Positions 33,001-42,692 of a stretch of 61,665 nt of DNA are shown here, piece after piece. The DNA comes from Clostridium tertium (GTDB lineage: Bacteria; Bacillota; Clostridia; Clostridiales; Clostridiaceae). The number at the start of each line of letters is the position of its first letter. The first letter of the stretch is position 1. The notes below the pieces were generated by a model. The model did not search any database. It was given only the letters and a program-made list of their open reading frames with translations, and was not told where the DNA came from. The position numbers and the translations under genes are program-made. The stretch lies in contig NZ_JAGGJY010000019.1 of NCBI RefSeq assembly GCF_017873245.1, positions 1 through 61,665 of the forward strand. The letters run 5' to 3'.

Positions 33001-35254
33001 TGTCAGAATCTACTGTAGAAATTCCAAAGTTTTCTCTTTCTCCAACCCAAACTGCAGATGTAACAGCTATATCACTATCTGCTTGATCTACTCTTACATA
33101 GTAATATGAACTTGTTGATTTATCTAATGTAAATGACCAGTTCTTAGTTGTAGAGTTTATATTATCAATTGATTTAACAACTTTACCACCATCACCTATT
33201 ATTGAAATCTTTTTAATGTTATCTCCAGAATTTATATCCTCCACATTAACATTAAACTCTAATAAATCGGTTTGTGGTATTATTGATCCCATGGTATTTC
33301 CATTAACCTCATAAGAAATTTTTAAATTTTCATCTTCTGTTGCATAAACTCTTCTTTCTTTTATTGCATCATAAACAGATTCCCTTGAAAGATCAGATGC
33401 TTCTACAACAGTTCTTGCAGTATTTGCATTACCCCACTTACCTTTATGGTTATCTTGGTTATTAGTTGGTGCAACGTGCCATCCTTTATCAAGTGCTCTT
33501 GTATAATATTCATATGAAGGGAAATATCCTGATCCTCTAATAGCACCCTCACCATTTCCAACTTCAATTAATGTAACTTGCTTATCTATTTCAGCATCAT
33601 AATAGGCAAAGTCACTAAAATCTCCAAAAGTTTTTCCTGGGTGATTTAATTGTGATATGGATTGTTTTTGGGTTTTTAAAGCATTATAGTAATTTTTCAA
33701 ATCCATTTTGCTATTTGTTCTTGTCTCAAATCCTGGCGTATTAAAAGTATTAATATGACCATATCCACCAGTAGAACCTGACCAAGTCATTTCATATCCA
33801 TAAATAGCTACGAAATCTCCATTTTTATTATACCTATCTGCAGCATTTAAACCCTTTTTCCAAGCTTCACTCATTGATCCATCAGCTATGCTCGCTAATT
33901 TATCATTATCAAACCAATTTGAGTGATCTGTTACAGCTAAGAAATCTACCTTTGCATTATTTTCTGCATATTGATATGCCTCATCAACTGTACCAGTACC
34001 ATCTGATATATTAGTATGTGAATGTAATTGTCCAAAATATAAGTTTTTCTTAACTTCTCCAATTGTAAACTTCCATTCTTGAGATGTTAAATTTCCTAAA
34101 GAATCTTTGACTTCAACTAAAACAGTATGAATACCATCAGCTAAATCTTCTCCTACAGAATATTTTATAGTTTTATCATCTTTAGATATGTTAGCGCTTA
34201 CATCTTTTCCATCAAGTGATACCTTAATTGAATCCTTATCTATTCCTGATTCATCATTAAAAGTTGCACTAATTTCAGGACGTCTTAAACTTCCTATATT
34301 TTCTCCATTAGCTGGCTTTAAATCATTAACTGTTGGTCCAACCTTATCTGTAGCTTTATTTACTGTTACGATACATTCTGCTTTTATATCAGGTTTTATT
34401 GTTGATTTTACTTTTATAGTTGTTTCCCCTTCTTTAATAGCAACCACTTTTCCATCTTTATCTACAGTTGCTATTTCAGGGTTCAAACTTGTATATTCAA
34501 CACCTTTTTCTGTTGTATTTTCAGGGATATAAGCAAGTGTTAAACTTTTATTTTCTCCAACTTCAAGAGATATACTTTCATCAATTCTTAATCCAATTAA
34601 TGCAATGTCCACAGATGAATATTTTGAATTTCTAGGAGTTGGTTCTTTTGCGTAAAAATCACTTCCATTATTATTAGTATCCCAACCATTAGTTATTCCA
34701 TTATTTGAACCATCATTATCTTTGCGTTGAGCACTCAAACTAGCGCTAATTGCAGGTGCAGCCTTATCTCCTTCAAAAGTTGTCGCTGTTCCAACTCCAA
34801 CAAAATCTATAGATGCCCCTTCTGCATTTACTAATCTAACCTTTAAGTTTGTAGCTCCCATATTTAAGTTTCCTAGAATATCTGGATCAGGTAAGAGTTC
34901 TTTTCCACCATCAGCACTTGTTCCAGCTGCTTGTTGAGTTAAAAAATAACTATTTGCTTTAATTAATCCACTTAACTCACAATTATTATTTCCAAATTCT
35001 CCAGTAGCACTTGCATACTGTAATTTCCATCCATCAATATTTATATCACTATCTGTTGGATTATAGAGCTCTATGAAATCGTTTTTATATTTAGACCCAA
35101 AATTTCCTCCGCCGCCATATACTTCACTTATTACTACGCCACTTGCTTTTTCTGCTTTAACTTCTTTTACTGGTACAGTTATTAGTCCTACTATCATTGT
35201 AAGTGTCATAAATGAGCTTAATATCCTGCTTTTTAAAAGCTTTTTCATATTCAT
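30086..35254 (-). CDS. LPATG-anchored multidomain protein with lamin-tail, PHP/CehA-type and OB-fold domains
   Basis: A 1722-residue secreted, wall-anchored protein. Order: signal peptide (1-34, ending VKAEKA); lamin-tail domain (~37-175, SEVYGGGGNFGSKYKNDFIELYNPT); Big_2 Ig-like domain (~215-300); another Ig-like domain (~310-400); PHP metallohydrolase of the CehA/McbA type (~405-690, FGQLHSHTNISDGTG, FLAVTDHSNWF, QLNHPGKTF); a CARDB-like region (~740-840); a Rossmann-like region (~845-1090); an OB-fold nucleic-acid-binding-type region (~1115-1300); two Big_2 repeats; a ~200-residue wall-proximal module; LPATGG, span and KKKK tail. The mix resembles extracellular nucleases/phosphoesterases, but the substrate is open. 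The C-terminal ~380 residues nearly duplicate those of the amylopullulanase next door. Confidence 0.88.
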   Translation of the reverse strand: MNMKKLLKSRILSSFMTLTMIVGLITVPVKEVKAEKASGVVISEVYGGGGNFGSKYKNDFIELYNPTDSDINIDGWKLQYASATGEFGNNNCELSGLIKANSYFLTQQAAGTSADGGKELLPDPDILGNLNMGATNLKVRLVNAEGASIDFVGVGTATTFEGDKAAPAISASLSAQRKDNDGSNNGITNGWDTNNNGSDFYAKEPTPRNSKYSSVDIALIGLRIDESISLEVGENKSLTLAYIPENTTEKGVEYTSLNPEIATVDKDGKVVAIKEGETTIKVKSTIKPDIKAECIVTVNKATDKVGPTVNDLKPANGENIGSLRRPEISATFNDESGIDKDSIKVSLDGKDVSANISKDDKTIKYSVGEDLADGIHTVLVEVKDSLGNLTSQEWKFTIGEVKKNLYFGQLHSHTNISDGTGTVDEAYQYAENNAKVDFLAVTDHSNWFDNDKLASIADGSMSEAWKKGLNAADRYNKNGDFVAIYGYEMTWSGSTGGYGHINTFNTPGFETRTNSKMDLKNYYNALKTQKQSISQLNHPGKTFGDFSDFAYYDAEIDKQVTLIEVGNGEGAIRGSGYFPSYEYYTRALDKGWHVAPTNNQDNHKGKWGNANTARTVVEASDLSRESVYDAIKERRVYATEDENLKISYEVNGNTMGSIIPQTDLLEFNVNVEDINSGDNIKKISIIGDGGKVVKSIDNINSTTKNWSFTLDKSTSSYYYVRVDQADSDIAVTSAVWVGERENFGISTVDSDTEVIIAGEEFNIGTTIYNNEATPINNIKVEYYLNNGTEAIKTETIEKVDAGSSIVAKLPHKFEKAGDYSFQVKVTATINGQVKEFKGAIEVEVLGANEVSKVVIDGAHQNQYVSGDYSGKVTTLTALMAQNNIKSVINTKPITDEVLKGASLLIMSDPQSTVKDTYGLTPQKYTEDELAAIARFVQNGGNIAITSKADYGDAKDEYGNARQGNSVLEAIGAKIRFNDDQATDDNENGGQNYRLYFDDYNTESSWMNGIDATKKYSFYSGSTLIMPPDATNIDILVRGHATTYGNDADKQGDNAAVGKGEVIGLAVETLSNGSKVVVSGATFFSNFEMDGLDYSNYQISEKVLKELAPAPELKVSKIADVRIDNNNDNIPDRFGETVVVEGYVTAASNVAAPGNSFFDVIYVQDETAGLTIFGVSTTAVKLGQKVRIKGKVSSYLNDAQVALKNESLGLQIIDENINLVKPIKLSTKDSMLEEKEGLLVKVEGKVTRIEGQSIFVDDGSGESRVYVEGYVRSSKNPGVDDEWKARINVGDKISAIGLASEDPEGHRLRVRDSAEIEKLQDNEDVKVTGVSLDKTSAELKINESLGLKASISPADATNKDVTWTSSDEKIAKVDANGKVTAVGAGKATITVTTKDGNFKATCDITVKNEEVQVVKVTGVSLDKTSVELKINESLGLKASISPADATNKDATWTSSDEKIAKVDANGKVIAVGPGKVTIAVTTKDGGFKATCEVIVKDDNGTTNPIENIVDKVENPNGKNEVVIKNPSNEIRLEIKDIESIKAGNGYFEIKNGENTIVLPFSLIDKELLKEGSSIIFEMKVNEDSTIIAGIKGVKKVFEFNLFVKTGDNLVKIHNFKNGVATVTLKLTDEDLKGLNRGNLAVFYYNEETKTFEQMETTINGNELTFKTSHFSKFIIAEKVNNENGVTLPATGGNNPIYLIIIGVIIVGAGAFMLLNKKKKEENK

Positions 35255-35681
35255 CCCCCTTAAAATATTTTAATAAGCTCTTGATATAAGTATTTCTACT
35301 TATATCTCTGATTAATTATGTCAAACTTATAATGCAAATTTTAAATAGAATTTCTTTGTACCTCCCCCAAAAAACTCCTCCCTCCATCTTTTACTAATTT
35401 AATTTTATCATTTAGTTTCTGTTCTTCAAGTCGAATATGATTATATATAATAATTATTTTTATTCATATATCGACATAATATTTAGTATTTTAATTAATA
35501 TTCTTAAAATATTATACTATTTTTATTATTTATTTATTATATAGCAACCTATATTAAACTTTTCTACATTATGTTAATCAATTTAGATTTATTATGTTAA
35601 GTAAATCTTCAGTTAAATATATTAAAGAAATTTAAAAAAGGATTATATTTTTATTATTAAATATAACCCTTTTCAAGTTGA
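35255..35681. other. intergenic region between the two giant genes
   Basis: No gene is seen. It holds the AAGGGGG ribosome binding site of the PHP-type gene, an inverted repeat (GATATAAGTA, loop TTTC) at about 35283-35306 in that gene's leader, two weak partial Spo0A-type cores (AGTCGAA at 35429, ATCGACA at 35470) and the pullulanase terminator at 35636-35673. Confidence 0.5.
35636..35673 (-). terminator. terminator after the amylopullulanase gene
   Basis: A ~15-bp stem with G-U pairs (AAAAAGGATTATATTT against AAATATAACCCTTTTC), 10 nt past the stop. Confidence 0.7.
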
Positions 35682-38600
35682 TTATTTTATTGTTAATTTA
35701 TTCTTTTTATTAAATACAAAAAATGTTCCTGCTAGTACTAATAGAAATCCGAATATTATTCCACTTATAGGATTATTTCCACCAGTAGCTGGTAATGTTA
35801 CTCCACTTTCATTACTAGCTTTTTCTGCAATTATAAACTTACTAAAATGTTGTGTTTTGAATGTTACTTCATTTCCATTTATAGTTGTTTCTAATTGTTC
35901 AAAAGTCTTAGTTTCTTCATTATAGTAAAATACAGCTAAGTTTTCTTTATTTAATCCTTTTAAATTTTCATCTGTTAATTTTAAAGTTACAGTTGCAACT
36001 CCATCTTTAAAGTTATGAATTGTAACTAGTTCATCTCCAGTCTTAACATATAGATTAAATTCAAATACTTTCTTAACTCCTTTAATTCCAGCTGTAATAG
36101 TTGCATCCTCATTAATCTTCATTTCAAAAATTATACTTGACCCTTCTTTTAATAGATTTTTATCAATTAAACTAAATGGTAATATTATTGTATTTTCTCC
36201 ATTTTTAATTTCAAAAAATCCATTTCCAATCTTTATAGCTTCTATATCTTTTATTTCAAGTCTAATTTCATTTGATGGATTTTTTATAACTACTTTATTC
36301 TTTCCATTAGGATTTTCTACTTTATCTACTATATTTTCTATAGGATTAATTGTTTCATTATCTTCTTTGTCAGTTTTTACACTAACTTCACATGTAGCTT
36401 TAAAGTTTCCATCCTTTGTTGTAACAGTTATTATTGCTTTTCCCGCTGCTACTGCTGTTACTTTTCCATTTTCATCTACCTTTGCAATCTTTTCATTACT
36501 TGTTGTCCAAGCAACTTCCTTATTTGTTGCATTTGTTGGTGAAAGGCTAGCTTTTAACCCTAAACTTTCATTTATCTTTAATTCTGCTGTTACCTTATCT
36601 AAGCTTACTCCTGTTACTTTCACTACTTGTACCTTTTCATTTTTCACTGTAACTTCACATGTAGCCTTAAAGTTTCCATCTTTTGTTATTACTGTTATTG
36701 TTGCCTTTCCTGATGCTATTGCTGTTACTTTTCCATTTTCATCAACCTTTGCAACCTTATCGTCACTTGAAGTCCAAGTAACTTCTTTATTTGTTGCATC
36801 TGATGGTGAAATGCTTGCCTTTAATTCTAAGATTTCATTTATATTTAATTCTTCTGATGTCTTATCTAAACTTATTCCTGTTACCTTCACATCCTCTGGC
36901 TTTTCCTCTTCTGGCTCTGCTGTACAATTAATTTTCATTATTATTGTCTTAGTCGCTTGTCCAGCTCTACCGTCATCGGTATACCAAGGTAAATCAATAG
37001 TTTCTTGTGTAGGCTCAATATGAAGCTTAAATTCATTCATTCCTGGTTTTAACCCTATTTTTTCTACATATACATTGCCATATTCGTCCATAGCACCAGT
37101 GTATAATTTATTAATATCTTCATCATTTATTGTAAACTCTACTCCATATGGCACTGTAGCTTTTAATGTAAATTCCTTTTTATCAGTTTCATATTCTATA
37201 CTATCTCCATAAGATATTCTTGGCATAGAAGCCATCATAGGCATATCTACCCAACGAAGTACATAATCATCTACAATCATTGAATTTCCACCTTGATTCT
37301 TAACTGTTAACTTCATATTAGTATCAGTTGAACTATATGCCCAATTTCCATAATCCTCAGTGTCATTTTGAACACGATTATGACTTGTAAATGCTTCTGT
37401 ACCCCATGAACCTCTTGTATACTTATATTGAATGCTCTTTCCTGCCATCATTTTAAATTTATATTCTACTACATCTCTAGATGTTGCTCCACTTGGTACT
37501 GTAAGTCTTCCACCTGATGCATTCCACCCATTTAAATCTCCCGCAATATAAATATCATCTGTTGCAGGTGTATAGTTTGGAATATGAAGTCTTAATGTTA
37601 CATCAACCATAACTAATTTTGGAGTAACAGATTTTTCTTCTGAATATGATCTATTATAATACTTATCATATGCAGCAATCTTATAAGTATAGTTTTTATC
37701 ATTACTTACTGTAAAGTCTACAAATTCTTTAGAAGCTTTATCTTCTACAGAAACTTTTAAAAATTCACCATTACCTTCTTTACGATATATCTCAAATCCT
37801 TCAACATCAACTCCGTCTGATTCCCAATTAAGTTTTGCCCTATTAGATTCTACAAGTATATCACTAAGTATAGGTGATGATGGTGCAGTATTATCTTCAC
37901 TACTCATTATTGCAGTCATTGATGCTTCATCTGATTCTGTATAGTTATCACCAGCATTAGTTGTTGCTTTAGCATAATATTTATATATTCCAGCTTCTGT
38001 TGCTTCAAATGTTGCATAATAAGCTTTTGATCCATCATCTAAATCAGATTTATATCTTAACTTTGTACTATTTGCATTATCTCTTGATGTTCCATCCTTA
38101 TAATACATAAGTTTAGCTTCAAAGTTTGGAACTTCTTTGCCCCTATATTCATCATTGTCAGTTAATCCTGGAATATTTATATTTACAACTATTTCATCAG
38201 TTTTATTACCTACTCCAATAGTTAAATCATTTACAGAGTTAGGTTTACTAATGGATTTAATATTAAATGATGGTAATGCAGTTACAGAATCACTAAATTC
38301 ACTTTCGCCACCTTCTTTAATAGCTGTAACATAATAATAATATCTTGTTCCATCTACAACATTTTCATCAATAAAACTTGTATTAGTTCCTTCTCCAACC
38401 TTTTCAGATTTTTGACCTTCAAGATTAGTTCTATAGATATTATATTTTGTAGCACCAGAAACTTCATTCCAAGTAAGAATAACCTTTCCTTGTTCGGCTT
38501 TTGCCTTAAGTCCTTGCACTTTATCAACTGTTACTATTTTATTGTTAGATACCATCATTAACCCTGTTTGAGCTGGAATTGTTATTTTTACTTTTCCATC

Positions 38601-41600
38601 TTTTACAGTTGAAGATATATTTCCATATAACTCATCCCTTAAAATTAAACCTTCTGGTAAGAATCCCGTTACATCTGCTTCAATAGTTTTCTCTGTATTT
38701 GATTGATTTAAAACTAATAATGCTCCCTTTTCAGAATTCTTTCTTGCATAAGCAATAACATTATCATTTGCATAAGCAGTTTGAAGTTCACCAGTTGCAA
38801 ACAAATCAAGATTTTCATTTCTGACTCTTGCAGCATTTTTATATACATTAAATAATTCTGAATATCTATCTACAGCAGAATACTCTCCATTAGATTCTGA
38901 AACTCTTTCCCATGGGAATGATCTTCTTGAATCCGGATCCTTTGTTCCAGTTACACCAACCTCATCACCATAGTAAATTGTAGGTGCTCCTGCATATCCC
39001 ATTTGGAATATAGCTGTTAGTGCTTGTAGTTTTAATGCATTGTCTGATGCTTCCGGAGCAATCTTAGTGTTTTCTTCTTCCCATGTAGGATTATCTATCT
39101 TAGTTATATTACGTATAGTATCATGAGAATCTACTAAATTTAACATTGCTTGCCATGCTTCTTTAGGATAGTTTTCTCTTATTACTTCTAATGCATTGTT
39201 AAAATTCACTGCATTACCACTTATTATATAATTTTGAAGAGCAGCTCTAAATTGATAATTCATAACTGAGTCAAATTGATCTCCTAGTAAATAATGAGTT
39301 GCAACTCCCCATTCTTCTCCTAATATAACTGGATCATCTATTACATTCCCATTAACATCTAGTCTTCCAGCAGTTGATTTTACAGCTTCTCTAAATTTTT
39401 GCCATGTACTTGTTGATACATCTGGTGCAACGTCTAATCTCCAACCTCTTGCACCCATCCACATCCATCTTTGAGATGCTGCATATTCCATATTTTTTTC
39501 TGCTTCTCTATCACTCATACCTGTTAAATCGTATCCAATAACATTTTCTCTATAATCAACATTATTCCATTCATGATTTCCATAAATTGCTAACTTATCA
39601 CCTTCTTGAGGCGCTTTTGCCTCCATTACTGGTAATGACTCATATCCCCACCAGCCTTCATATTTATAATGCTGATCTTTTGCATCTAAAGCATTTCCAT
39701 CCTTATCTCTTATAACCCATTCATTTTCTACTTTAAACCAAGTTGTAAACTTAAAGTCTTCTGGATAAGAATAATTTTTACCAGTTAAAGGGTTTTTTGT
39801 ATTTTCAAATTCCTTAATAACCTCTTTTTCTGCTTTCTCCTGAGATTTTCCTGTATTAACTTTATCCCATACCTTTCTCCAATATTCATAAGCCCCAATT
39901 TCTGGATACTTCTCATATCTATCAAAATATATAGAATCATCGCCAACATGGTTAAATACGCCATCTGCTATTAACTTAATTCCATTCTCTTCAGCAGCTT
40001 TTGCAAAAGCTTGATATACTCTATCTGAAGATGCTCTAGTTGCTTCATAATTTAATCCTGAAGTAGGATCACCTTCTTTATTATAAACAGGTTGTCCAAA
40101 CATTGGATCTAATGATTTATAATCAGTTGCATCATATTTATGATTAGATGCAGCCCAAGCCACTGGATTTAAATATATAGCTGATATTCCTATTGATTTT
40201 AAATACTGAAGTTTTTCTTCTATTCCTTGAATATCTCCTCCATAAAATTCATTAGTCCATATATTATCTGTTTTTGAATTAGGATAATATGGTTTATTTT
40301 CAGGAGTTGCATGTCTTGGATTTTCAGGATAATCACTCCACTCACCCCATACCTTTGATGATGCTGGATCATTTTTTACTCCTCCATCATAATATTGAAT
40401 ATCATATGACTTAAGATTCCCATCAGCATCAATATAACCTCTATATCCATCTAATAGTTTAGCTCTATTATTTTCTTCATTTCCATCAAAAAATCTATCA
40501 GGGAATATTTGATATACAACTGATTCCTTCATCCAATCTGGAGTTTTATAATCTTTATCATATACTGTTAGATTATATGGCAATGCACCTTCTTCTGCTG
40601 TTGTACCATTTCCTCCACTCAAACCATCATCACCATATTCTAGCTTTGCTTTTCCATCGACTAATATAAATTTATAACCCCAAATTCCAATACCCTTAAA
40701 ATCTGTTTTGGGTACTATTACTTCATAGTAATCTGTTTCATTAATTGTAGTTGCTTTTCTCATATCATAGCTTTTTGCTACTCCGTTACCATCTATAAGT
40801 TCAACCTTTGCAACTTGAACATCATCTTTTGCTACTCCAATTCTTAGAGTTAAATCTTCACTTTCCTCTTTTATTGCTCCAAATGGCTTTTTGTAAGTGA
40901 TACTTCTTGAATCAAATGTTATTGCTGATTTGTTTATGAGCCCATCAAAATTTCCTTCTGCTACCTTATAATTATGAGTTAACTTTTTATCACCTTTATA
41001 ATTTATGGTAAATATAACATCTGCTGGGTCTAGAGTATTTACTATTAAATTACTTCCACCTTCATCTGCTCCATAACTCTCATCCCAATTTGCCCCAAAA
41101 GCTACTTTTGTTTCAAATTTTCCTGCTGGCAGATTTCTTTGTAGCTTATATACACTTCCATCAAAATTATAATCTACAAACATTTGCTTAGCGTTCTCTG
41201 GAGACCATTTTCCTTCACCAAATATTTCTTGAATATCTCCAACTAATCTTGGCCACTTGTCATTACTTAATTCTGAAATATATTGAGGTATTCCATTAAC
41301 TCCAGGTACATTTATCTTAACTTGATTTAATTCTTCATTAACATAAAAATTAACTTTAGTCTTTTCAGTTAAATTCAAAATAAAGTTATCTCCATCATTG
41401 CTAAATCCATCCCAAGTTCCATTCTTAACAATTTTAAATTCATGCTTACCTGCTTCTAAAACTGTTGAATATTCAAAAAATCCATCTACTAAATGTTTTA
41501 ATTGAGTTTCAGGGTTACTATTATTCCAATTTTGAAATGATCCTGCTATAAACCACTTATTTTTTCCTCCTGGCTGATTAACTAATTCATCAGCTATTAT

Positions 41601-42407
41601 TTCTCCAGTCTCTGGAGACTCTTCCTTTGGAGGTTCAACATTTGTAACAGGCTTTACATAATATGTTTTACTATCATCTTTTTTATAATAAACTTCTAAG
41701 TTTCCATTACAATCAAGATATGCTAAATCTATTATTCTTTCAAAACTATCCTCTTTTTCCCAATTACCACATTTTCCCTTTGTACCTATTGTCCTTGAAT
41801 CACTAGTAATTCCTGTATAAGAAATTGTTGTTTCTACTCCAAATTCATTCTCTTTATTAAATAGTCCTTCTTTACCTTCTGGACCACCTGTAATCCAATT
41901 CCATAAGGACCACCCTTCATAATCTTTATTAGGTCTATTATAATTTACTTTTATATTAATATTTGAAAAATTCTTGTATAATTCTTCATATTCAATACTT
42001 TTCGGTTCCGGATTGCCTTTATCTAGAACTCCCGATGTTATTATAATTTCTTTTTCACCTTTAGATAAATCATATTTAACATCTCCTGTAGCCTTATTTT
42101 CCCACTCTCCCTTTTTTATAATCATTCCAAGTTCACCTGATTTAGGTACATCAATTACAGCATACACACCCTTTTCATCCTTATGTGTAAATTCAACTAC
42201 ATGTCCATCATTACTTGGCCACCAAGTCCAAATATTCCACCCTGAATAATCATTATCTTCTTTTAAAAATCTAACTTTAACTTTTTGATTTCCAGTAGTT
42301 TCTGCTTTAACTACATTGTTTGGAATAGGTATTAATGTTAGACAAAATAGTATAACTGTAAATATGCTTAGCTTAGCTTTGTGTTTTAAAACACTATTTC
42401 CCCTCAT
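35682..42407 (-). CDS. cell-wall-anchored amylopullulanase (GH13)
   Basis: A 2241-residue starch-degrading exoenzyme. Order: signal peptide (1-35, ...NNVVKAET); two CBM41-like starch-binding modules (~40-260, both with GW.(I/L)W.W); two X25-like modules (~270-520, WFIAGSFQNWNN); a CBM34-like domain (~530-610); GH13 barrel (~620-1260) with VVYQIFPDRFFDG, ADGVFNHVGDD, nucleophile Asp in GWRLDVAPD (~990), acid/base Glu in ILGEEW (~1030) and LVDSHDT (~1092); two fibronectin-III domains; a CBM20-type domain (~1600-1710, IYIAGDLNGWN); two Big_2 repeats; the shared wall module; LPATGG near 2203. The layout follows clostridial/Thermoanaerobacter amylopullulanases that cut alpha-1,4 and alpha-1,6 bonds. 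A cre box 41 nt upstream predicts glucose repression. Confidence 0.92.
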   Translation of the reverse strand: MRGNSVLKHKAKLSIFTVILFCLTLIPIPNNVVKAETTGNQKVKVRFLKEDNDYSGWNIWTWWPSNDGHVVEFTHKDEKGVYAVIDVPKSGELGMIIKKGEWENKATGDVKYDLSKGEKEIIITSGVLDKGNPEPKSIEYEELYKNFSNINIKVNYNRPNKDYEGWSLWNWITGGPEGKEGLFNKENEFGVETTISYTGITSDSRTIGTKGKCGNWEKEDSFERIIDLAYLDCNGNLEVYYKKDDSKTYYVKPVTNVEPPKEESPETGEIIADELVNQPGGKNKWFIAGSFQNWNNSNPETQLKHLVDGFFEYSTVLEAGKHEFKIVKNGTWDGFSNDGDNFILNLTEKTKVNFYVNEELNQVKINVPGVNGIPQYISELSNDKWPRLVGDIQEIFGEGKWSPENAKQMFVDYNFDGSVYKLQRNLPAGKFETKVAFGANWDESYGADEGGSNLIVNTLDPADVIFTINYKGDKKLTHNYKVAEGNFDGLINKSAITFDSRSITYKKPFGAIKEESEDLTLRIGVAKDDVQVAKVELIDGNGVAKSYDMRKATTINETDYYEVIVPKTDFKGIGIWGYKFILVDGKAKLEYGDDGLSGGNGTTAEEGALPYNLTVYDKDYKTPDWMKESVVYQIFPDRFFDGNEENNRAKLLDGYRGYIDADGNLKSYDIQYYDGGVKNDPASSKVWGEWSDYPENPRHATPENKPYYPNSKTDNIWTNEFYGGDIQGIEEKLQYLKSIGISAIYLNPVAWAASNHKYDATDYKSLDPMFGQPVYNKEGDPTSGLNYEATRASSDRVYQAFAKAAEENGIKLIADGVFNHVGDDSIYFDRYEKYPEIGAYEYWRKVWDKVNTGKSQEKAEKEVIKEFENTKNPLTGKNYSYPEDFKFTTWFKVENEWVIRDKDGNALDAKDQHYKYEGWWGYESLPVMEAKAPQEGDKLAIYGNHEWNNVDYRENVIGYDLTGMSDREAEKNMEYAASQRWMWMGARGWRLDVAPDVSTSTWQKFREAVKSTAGRLDVNGNVIDDPVILGEEWGVATHYLLGDQFDSVMNYQFRAALQNYIISGNAVNFNNALEVIRENYPKEAWQAMLNLVDSHDTIRNITKIDNPTWEEENTKIAPEASDNALKLQALTAIFQMGYAGAPTIYYGDEVGVTGTKDPDSRRSFPWERVSESNGEYSAVDRYSELFNVYKNAARVRNENLDLFATGELQTAYANDNVIAYARKNSEKGALLVLNQSNTEKTIEADVTGFLPEGLILRDELYGNISSTVKDGKVKITIPAQTGLMMVSNNKIVTVDKVQGLKAKAEQGKVILTWNEVSGATKYNIYRTNLEGQKSEKVGEGTNTSFIDENVVDGTRYYYYVTAIKEGGESEFSDSVTALPSFNIKSISKPNSVNDLTIGVGNKTDEIVVNINIPGLTDNDEYRGKEVPNFEAKLMYYKDGTSRDNANSTKLRYKSDLDDGSKAYYATFEATEAGIYKYYAKATTNAGDNYTESDEASMTAIMSSEDNTAPSSPILSDILVESNRAKLNWESDGVDVEGFEIYRKEGNGEFLKVSVEDKASKEFVDFTVSNDKNYTYKIAAYDKYYNRSYSEEKSVTPKLVMVDVTLRLHIPNYTPATDDIYIAGDLNGWNASGGRLTVPSGATSRDVVEYKFKMMAGKSIQYKYTRGSWGTEAFTSHNRVQNDTEDYGNWAYSSTDTNMKLTVKNQGGNSMIVDDYVLRWVDMPMMASMPRISYGDSIEYETDKKEFTLKATVPYGVEFTINDEDINKLYTGAMDEYGNVYVEKIGLKPGMNEFKLHIEPTQETIDLPWYTDDGRAGQATKTIIMKINCTAEPEEEKPEDVKVTGISLDKTSEELNINEILELKASISPSDATNKEVTWTSSDDKVAKVDENGKVTAIASGKATITVITKDGNFKATCEVTVKNEKVQVVKVTGVSLDKVTAELKINESLGLKASLSPTNATNKEVAWTTSNEKIAKVDENGKVTAVAAGKAIITVTTKDGNFKATCEVSVKTDKEDNETINPIENIVDKVENPNGKNKVVIKNPSNEIRLEIKDIEAIKIGNGFFEIKNGENTIILPFSLIDKNLLKEGSSIIFEMKINEDATITAGIKGVKKVFEFNLYVKTGDELVTIHNFKDGVATVTLKLTDENLKGLNKENLAVFYYNEETKTFEQLETTINGNEVTFKTQHFSKFIIAEKASNESGVTLPATGGNNPISGIIFGFLLVLAGTFFVFNKKNKLTIK

Positions 42408-42447
42408 AAAAATCCTCCTTTTTATTAAATTATCAAAGATCTATTTC

Positions 42448-42459
42448 GGAAACGTTTCC
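42448..42459 (-). promoter_or_regulatory. cre site (CcpA box) upstream of the amylopullulanase
   Basis: GGAAACGTTTCC, a perfect palindrome matching the catabolite-responsive element core. It lies 41 nt before the amylopullulanase start and downstream of a plausible minus-10 (TATAAT, about 42495-42500), where bound CcpA would block elongation. It is about 235 nt from the divergent symporter gene, so effects there are less likely. Confidence 0.8.
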
Positions 42460-42623
42460 AATAAGCTTGTTATTAGTTTTATTTATATAAAAATAATTAT
42501 AGAAACATTTCTTACCCCAATTGTAAATGATTACTACATTTTTTTCTATAGATTTTATTTTTTTTGTATATTAGTACAAACTTAAATAATATTAATTCTG
42601 ACAACTTATTTTTTATAATAGCT

Positions 42624-42667
42624 TGTCAATTTTATTTATATATATCATAATATTATTATGGTATATA
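42624..42667 (+). promoter_or_regulatory. symporter promoter with overlapping inverted repeat
   Basis: TTGTCA (42624-42629), a 17-bp spacer and CATAAT (42647-42652) form a likely promoter. A near-perfect inverted repeat (ATATATCATAAT at 42641-42652 and its complement at 42656-42667, one mismatch) overlaps the minus-10 and could be an operator. Confidence 0.5.
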
Positions 42668-42692
42668 AAAGGGAAATTTTAGGAGGTATTTT

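Noticed and set aside
35429..35476. Spo0A boxes upstream of the PHP-type giant gene
   Set aside because: AGTCGAA and ATCGACA match the 7-bp core only in part and lie far from the start, unlike the full match at 27695-27701.
36367..37023. Long open frame (218 codons) on the plus strand inside the amylopullulanase gene, and similar frames at 30939-31343, 34188-34532 and 46976-47515
   Set aside because: They are antisense shadows of repeat-rich or low-complexity coding sequence (Big_2 repeats, MCP helices), lack ribosome sites and have no family resemblance.
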